Shown here one piece after another: positions 59,643 to 64,000 of a stretch of 64,000 nucleotides of DNA. Source of the DNA: Dactylonectria macrodidyma (taxonomy: Eukaryota > Ascomycota > Sordariomycetes > Hypocreales > Nectriaceae); the NCBI GenBank assembly GCA_020744425.1, contig JAGMUV010000019.1, positions 124,001 through 188,000 on the forward strand, written 5' to 3'. The notes beneath the pieces were generated by a model. It had not been told where the DNA came from and ran no database searches. It was given only the letters and a program-made list of their open reading frames with translations. Positions within the stretch are counted from its first letter, which is position 1. The number at the start of each line of letters is the position of its first letter. Made by a program: the position numbers and the translations under genes.

Positions 59643-60719
59643 TGCAATCCATTTGTGGAGATTTAGATATCACTGTCGGTCACAATTCTGGTTCTCGATT
59701 AAATTAAACGGAAGATCATATCCCACTGGGCTTCATCATGTGCAACAGGAGTGGAATCAGCTTTTGAAGCAGGAGTGGCTGATTCGGAGATCATATATAG
59801 AGAATATTCATGGCCTTCGCCATAATAGCAACATGGATCAGACGAGAAATAGTATCGATGGCTTTGGATGGGAGAAAATTGCAATATATGATACAACAAT
59901 GAGAAATGAGAATGGAACCTTGACATCCCGGAGATCATGCCAAATACAGCTGGTGGGTGAACTCAAGGCATCTCAAATAGTTGGAACAACCTGCATGGCT
60001 ACGAACGAGCGCAAGCGACGTTCTAATCCGTTCATTCGGTTGAATTAGAAGTCAATGGCAATTCAATCCCATAAAACCAGGTTGTAAATGCTAGAATTGG
60101 GGTTTAATAATGTTTGGTGGTGGCTCATGAGATTAGCTAATACCAAATATGGACCTGGACTGGCAGCCAAGGCTACTGGTATTTGCGGTACAGGACTTCT
60201 AAACCTTAATCTGGAGAGAAGTCGTGTGATGAGTGGGCAATGACCTTACGCAAAGGTTTTCTAGGCTAGGATCCGATCTAAGCCTTGACAATGACGTTTA
60301 AGATGAGCCCCTTTTCTTGACACCTTAATACTGGTCATAATAGCCGGTGGTCATTTGATGCCACCCTTGGACAACGTACTTTTCCTCCGGTCTTTCAGAC
60401 ACTAAGAGCCGTAGGCCATCCACCGGCCAATTTCTTTGCGGGGGGCAGGCCCATCCTAGCCAATTTCGGAAATGTTGCTTATCAGTCAGTCCTAGTCACG
60501 AGCGGGGTTCAAGAATCGATGCTATAATGGGCCACCGGGCAATTGTATCAGTGACACAACATCGTCACAGAATTTTCTGGGGTTGAGCTTCGTTCTGATA
60601 TAAAATTGTTTTCAACTAAGGGCCACTGGGACCTATTCTCGATTTCACAATTCAGTATAATCTCGTAAACAAATCGACCTGCTACTTTACTTCTTTCTAT
60701 TTCGGCCCATTTCATCACA
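59643..60719. other. Intergenic, no supported gene
   Basis: About 1.1 kb. An open frame of 159 codons (59569-60048) overlaps the amidase end in another frame and is not supported. Promoter of the following DAO gene lies at the right end. Confidence 0.45.
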
Positions 60720-62194
60720 ATGACGACCTGGATGTCAAACGAAAACTGGTCCGGCCCCGGCCAGATGAGTGTGGACGAGGTTCAACAGACAAAGGCACCC
60801 AACCCTGCAGAGTTCCCCGAAACTCCGCAAAACTCACTCAGCTATTGGATCAGGAACTTCCCCATCGATTTCGAAGATGAATGGGTCAATGTCCAGCCTC
60901 CGCAGACAGTCGATGTTGCAATCATTGGGTCGGGCATCACTGGAGCTTCCACTGCGTTCAACTTCTCCGAGAGCGCCCCAGACCTGAAGGTTGCAATTTT
61001 TGATGCACGCGGGCTGTGCACGGGTGCCACTGGTCGCAATGGTGGATTGATTGGTCGCCCGGAGTCATACGACATTCGTGCCCTCGCAACTCAGCTTGGC
61101 GTCGAAGAGGCAGTTCGTCTACGTCAATTAACCCGAATTAACAGAGAGATGATGGTGGCTGTTATTGAAGAGCTAGGGTGTGGTGAATCCGTTGACCTGA
61201 ATTTAACGGGCTCCATGGTCGTCTTCCATAGCCAGGAAGAGCGCGAAGCATTCATCAGTGATCTTGAATTTAGTCGTGAGCATGGCTTGAAGACAGAGGG
61301 GTACTTGATTGATTGCGAGGAGGTTGTCAAGGTGTGTATAGTTCTACATCACACGAGATTTCATTACTCTAATGGCTTGACTCACAGAGGATCGATATGT
61401 CTCCTTCCACGGCCCATTTTGGAGCCGCGTGCTTGGACAAGTGCGGTTCCTTTTACCCCAGAAAATTCGTTGCAACATTGCTAAAGCATGCGCTTGACCG
61501 AATGAAGCATCTTTCTCTCCATCCCTTTACTCCGGTTTGGAAGGTTGACTATGACAAGGCTCAGGAGTTCGGTTATATCGTAACGACCAGCAAGGGTGTT
61601 GTCCGGGCCCGAACAGTTCTCCACGCCACAAATGGCTATGGTTCCCATCTTGTTCCCGCCCTTCAAAGACCCGACGGTGTCTTCGGTTGCTCGGCACACA
61701 TGATTGGGGTCCAGCCGAATGTTGAAGAGCCTATCCCACAGATGAAATATGGTGTGGGTTACCGCGAATGCTTCCACTGGATGTTACAGCGTCCCAATGC
61801 TGGCCCATTTCTTTACGGACTTTGGAAAGCGGAGCGCATTGGTCGATACAACGACACAGTGACACTAGACGACAACAATGGTATTCGAAAAGAAATGTTT
61901 TCTTTCCTCGAGGATGCATACCCCAATAAATTCAAAAACCTGACCGCTGAGAAAGATGTCCCGTATGACTGGCAGGGGGTTCAAGGTTTCACTCAATCTG
62001 GTTCTAGCATCGTCGGTCGCCCAGAGCCTGAGCGCAGCGGAGAATTTGTCGCGGTTGGATTCAATGGAGAGGGCATGGGTCGTTGTTTTGCTTGTGCCTC
62101 AGTTATTTCAGATGCTATATTGGCCGAACTCAAGGGTGATAAGAACTGGCAGGCCCCAGAGTGGTTCCCACATTCCTACAGGAGGAACTTGTAG
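60720..62194 (+). CDS. FAD-dependent amine oxidoreductase (DAO family), second copy
   Basis: Two exons, 60720-61331 and 61388-62194, 56-nt intron with CTAATG; 472 aa. FAD-binding motif VAIIGSGITGASTAFNF (about residue 70) and CTGATGRNGGLIGRP. SLSYWIRNFPIDF ahead of the FAD motif matches the SYW-type leader of the other copy at 41616-43177. The second exon contains HATNGYGSHLVPAL, SSIVGRPEP and VGFNGEGMGRC. The two DAO proteins share their layout but differ widely in sequence and intron position, so they are probably distinct subfamilies rather than a recent duplicate. Intact, unlike the aldehyde dehydrogenase at the other end. Confidence 0.88.
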
Positions 62195-63329
62195 GAGATC
62201 AAAACATCCATGACAAGTATATTTCAGACTGGCATCTTACACAATCATTCACCTAAACATCTCCTAGTGATTTTCTATCGTTCTCCGCCATCATACGCGA
62301 GATCACGATTAGTAGTACCGGGAAAACCACGAAAGATCATAGTCTTTCGATTAAGCGGTAAAATAAGACGCCGGTTGTTATATTCGCCAATGAAAACGGA
62401 GGCTAAGGAAGTAATGGCTCAATGGGCTATGAAGCTGAGTTTGCAGTGCTAAATCACTTCACATATGGTCAAGTTGAAGCCCAAACATAATACATAACTG
62501 AGCATGTTGACACCCAAGATCAATTTCTTACCTACTGTACAAGCATTTATAAAGAATGTCCGGCTATATTCAAGCATAACGCTTTTTATGCGACTTTAAT
62601 CGTTGTTCACTTACGGACAAAATGGGAGATCCTTTTTCCGCCAATCAAGCTATGCTAATAATCCTAATGGCCAGTTCACCATCATTCCATATCAACCCCG
62701 CATTTCACAAGACCCAATGCTCAAAAACCGGTGCTAGTCTTAAAACATCCAGTCAGTCAAGCTCCGGGTTCTCCTTTTAGGTTAGATCTTGTTGTTGAAT
62801 ACCCCGTACAGTGGAGCAGCTTGCTGTACCATAGTCGGTTATCGGTTGAGCATCCAGCGAGTGTCCATACCAGCTACTTTTGCAGATATTCAAACATACG
62901 CCACAATAATCCGTTGAGATGATTATGACACCAGCTCCGTTGTATTCTCATCAGAAATTGTTCCACCAGTGCCGCTTCATACGCATTCAGTAGCCCAGGA
63001 TCTAGTAGGAAAATTACGAACCAGGAGATTGGAAACGCCTCCGGCGTTTGGTGTCTCCTGTCCCCAGGTCAATCTCCCCTGCTATTAGTCCTTGCGACCC
63101 CGGTTAGCTACAGGCCATTTGGCGAAAGAATGTTCAACTTCGACCCGTCAAAAAAGCTACTCTCCATATTCTCCCCATTGGTGGACATTTTTAATGACCC
63201 GTACCTCATGCGAGCCACAGCATCTAATTGATTCTACTACGTGGTATAAATGATGCACATTCTAGTTATTTCATCCGTCTGATTCCCAATCTATTCTCAT
63301 CTTGTCACATTCTACGACCCTCGTTGAAC
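62195..63329. other. Intergenic, no supported gene
   Basis: About 1.1 kb between the DAO gene and the esterase. Short open frames only; the esterase promoter lies at the right end. Confidence 0.45.
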
Positions 63330-64000
63330 ATGAAGTATCCTCTATTTATCACCCTCCTCTCTGGGCTTTCCAGAGTGGTTTCAATGCCCGTTGAGGTCGA
63401 AACAAGAGCCAACAAACCCCCCGCATTTGTTTTAGCAGGGGACTCGACTACGGCTGTACAGAGCACCGGCGGAGGTGGTTGGGGTAACGGTTTCCTGAGT
63501 TTTCTTCGTAACTCTGCTTGGGGGGTTAACCTCGGACACAATGGTGCTACGACCGTCTCTTTTGTGAGTGGTGGCGATTGGGAAAACGTAAAGCAATACG
63601 TCGCGGACAACGTTGATGACTTTGACGTCTACGTCACCATCCAAGTAAGTCAGCTCGAATATTGAAGGATGTTCATCAGGACTGACGAAGAGTAACAGTT
63701 TGGACATAATGATCAAAAGACAAAGTATAACATCAGTCTTGATGAGTACCAAACCAACCTTGAGAACCTTGCGACAGAAGTGCGAGAGCTAGGTGGCCGC
63801 CCTGTGAGCTTAATCCGGCGCAAGAAAACCTCAACATTGATTGACAAAATCCAGATCCTAGTTACACCACTCACCCGGCGGAACTTTGTATCTGAGCACA
63901 ATGCAACAGACTCTCTGCATAACGAACGCCTGTACACAATCGCAGCGGCATCGGAAAGTCATACTAAGTATCTGGACCTTAACAAGAAAAGCCTCTGGTA
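63330..64000 (+). CDS. Rhamnogalacturonan-acetylesterase-like SGNH hydrolase, 5' part (cut by window edge)
   Basis: Three exons in view: 63330-63644, 63699-63803 and 63855 to the edge; introns 54 and 51 nt. Signal peptide MKYPLFITLLSGLSRVVS. SGNH blocks: AGDSTT (Ser nucleophile), GHNGAT, then FGHNDQ formed across the first join. After the second join the frame reads RPILVTPLTRR, the usual continuation. Family knowledge (carbohydrate esterase family 12): secreted enzyme removing acetyl groups from rhamnogalacturonan of plant pectin. The catalytic Asp/His pair lies beyond the window. Confidence 0.88.

Noticed and set aside
59569..60048. 159-codon plus-strand ORF
   Set aside because: Begins inside the amidase last exon in another frame and has no recognisable content.
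1..64000. CRISPR arrays, bacterial operons, tRNA or rRNA genes
   Set aside because: Introns and gene families are fungal; I saw no spaced repeat arrays of CRISPR type and no convincing tRNA or rRNA sequence by eye.

Overview
The window is nuclear DNA of a filamentous ascomycete (Pezizomycotina). The evidence is short GT-AG introns (mostly 45-90 nt) with CTAAC/TGAC-type branch points, Zn2Cys6 regulators, an iterative highly reducing polyketide synthase (HR-PKS), an AflR-type regulator and typical secreted fungal enzymes. The species cannot be named from the sequence. Exon joins were worked out by hand from splice signals, reading phase and family conservation, so exon edges are models.

Layout. 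1-419 holds the 5' part of a secreted L-asparaginase (minus). 4.1-8.4 kb holds two CrtC/AttH-like lipocalin-fold proteins; the first is intact and the second is broken by three one-base losses. 10.9-12.2 kb encodes a rhodopsin-like (PTH11-type) membrane protein. 13.2-31.9 kb is a polyketide cluster: P450, alpha/beta hydrolase, stand-alone enoyl reductase, HR-PKS, AflR-like regulator and an MFS (monocarboxylate-type) exporter. A second multi-pass membrane protein follows at 33.5-34.8 kb, then an ankyrin-repeat relic (35.2-35.9 kb) and an orphan secreted protein (36.5-38.2 kb).

39.7-62.2 kb looks like a nitrogen-compound catabolic island. It has a serine beta-lactamase-like hydrolase, a FAD (DAO) oxidoreductase, an aldehyde dehydrogenase, two fungal regulators, an MDR-type reductase, a cupin/class III aminotransferase fusion, a stand-alone cupin, an amino-acid/GABA-type permease, an amidase and a second DAO oxidoreductase. 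The left arm is decaying: the hydrolase has a 2-nt frameshift, the dehydrogenase has an in-frame TAA, and one regulator lacks a usable zinc cluster. The right arm is intact. The window ends inside a rhamnogalacturonan-acetylesterase-like gene.

How the genes may work together (inference). In the polyketide cluster the PKS has KS-AT-DH-MT-KR-ACP domains but no working in-line enoyl reductase and no release domain. The LovC-like protein should supply enoyl reduction in trans and the hydrolase release or transfer; the P450 would oxidise and the MFS protein export. Cluster promoters share TCGGAG / TCG(N5)CGR words that the AflR-like protein could read. In the catabolic island, uptake by the permease, amide or lactam opening, flavin oxidation of an amine to an aldehyde, aldehyde oxidation and transamination form a plausible route for an unknown amide or amine. 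The overall logic resembles bacterial gamma-glutamylputrescine degradation but the substrate is unknown.
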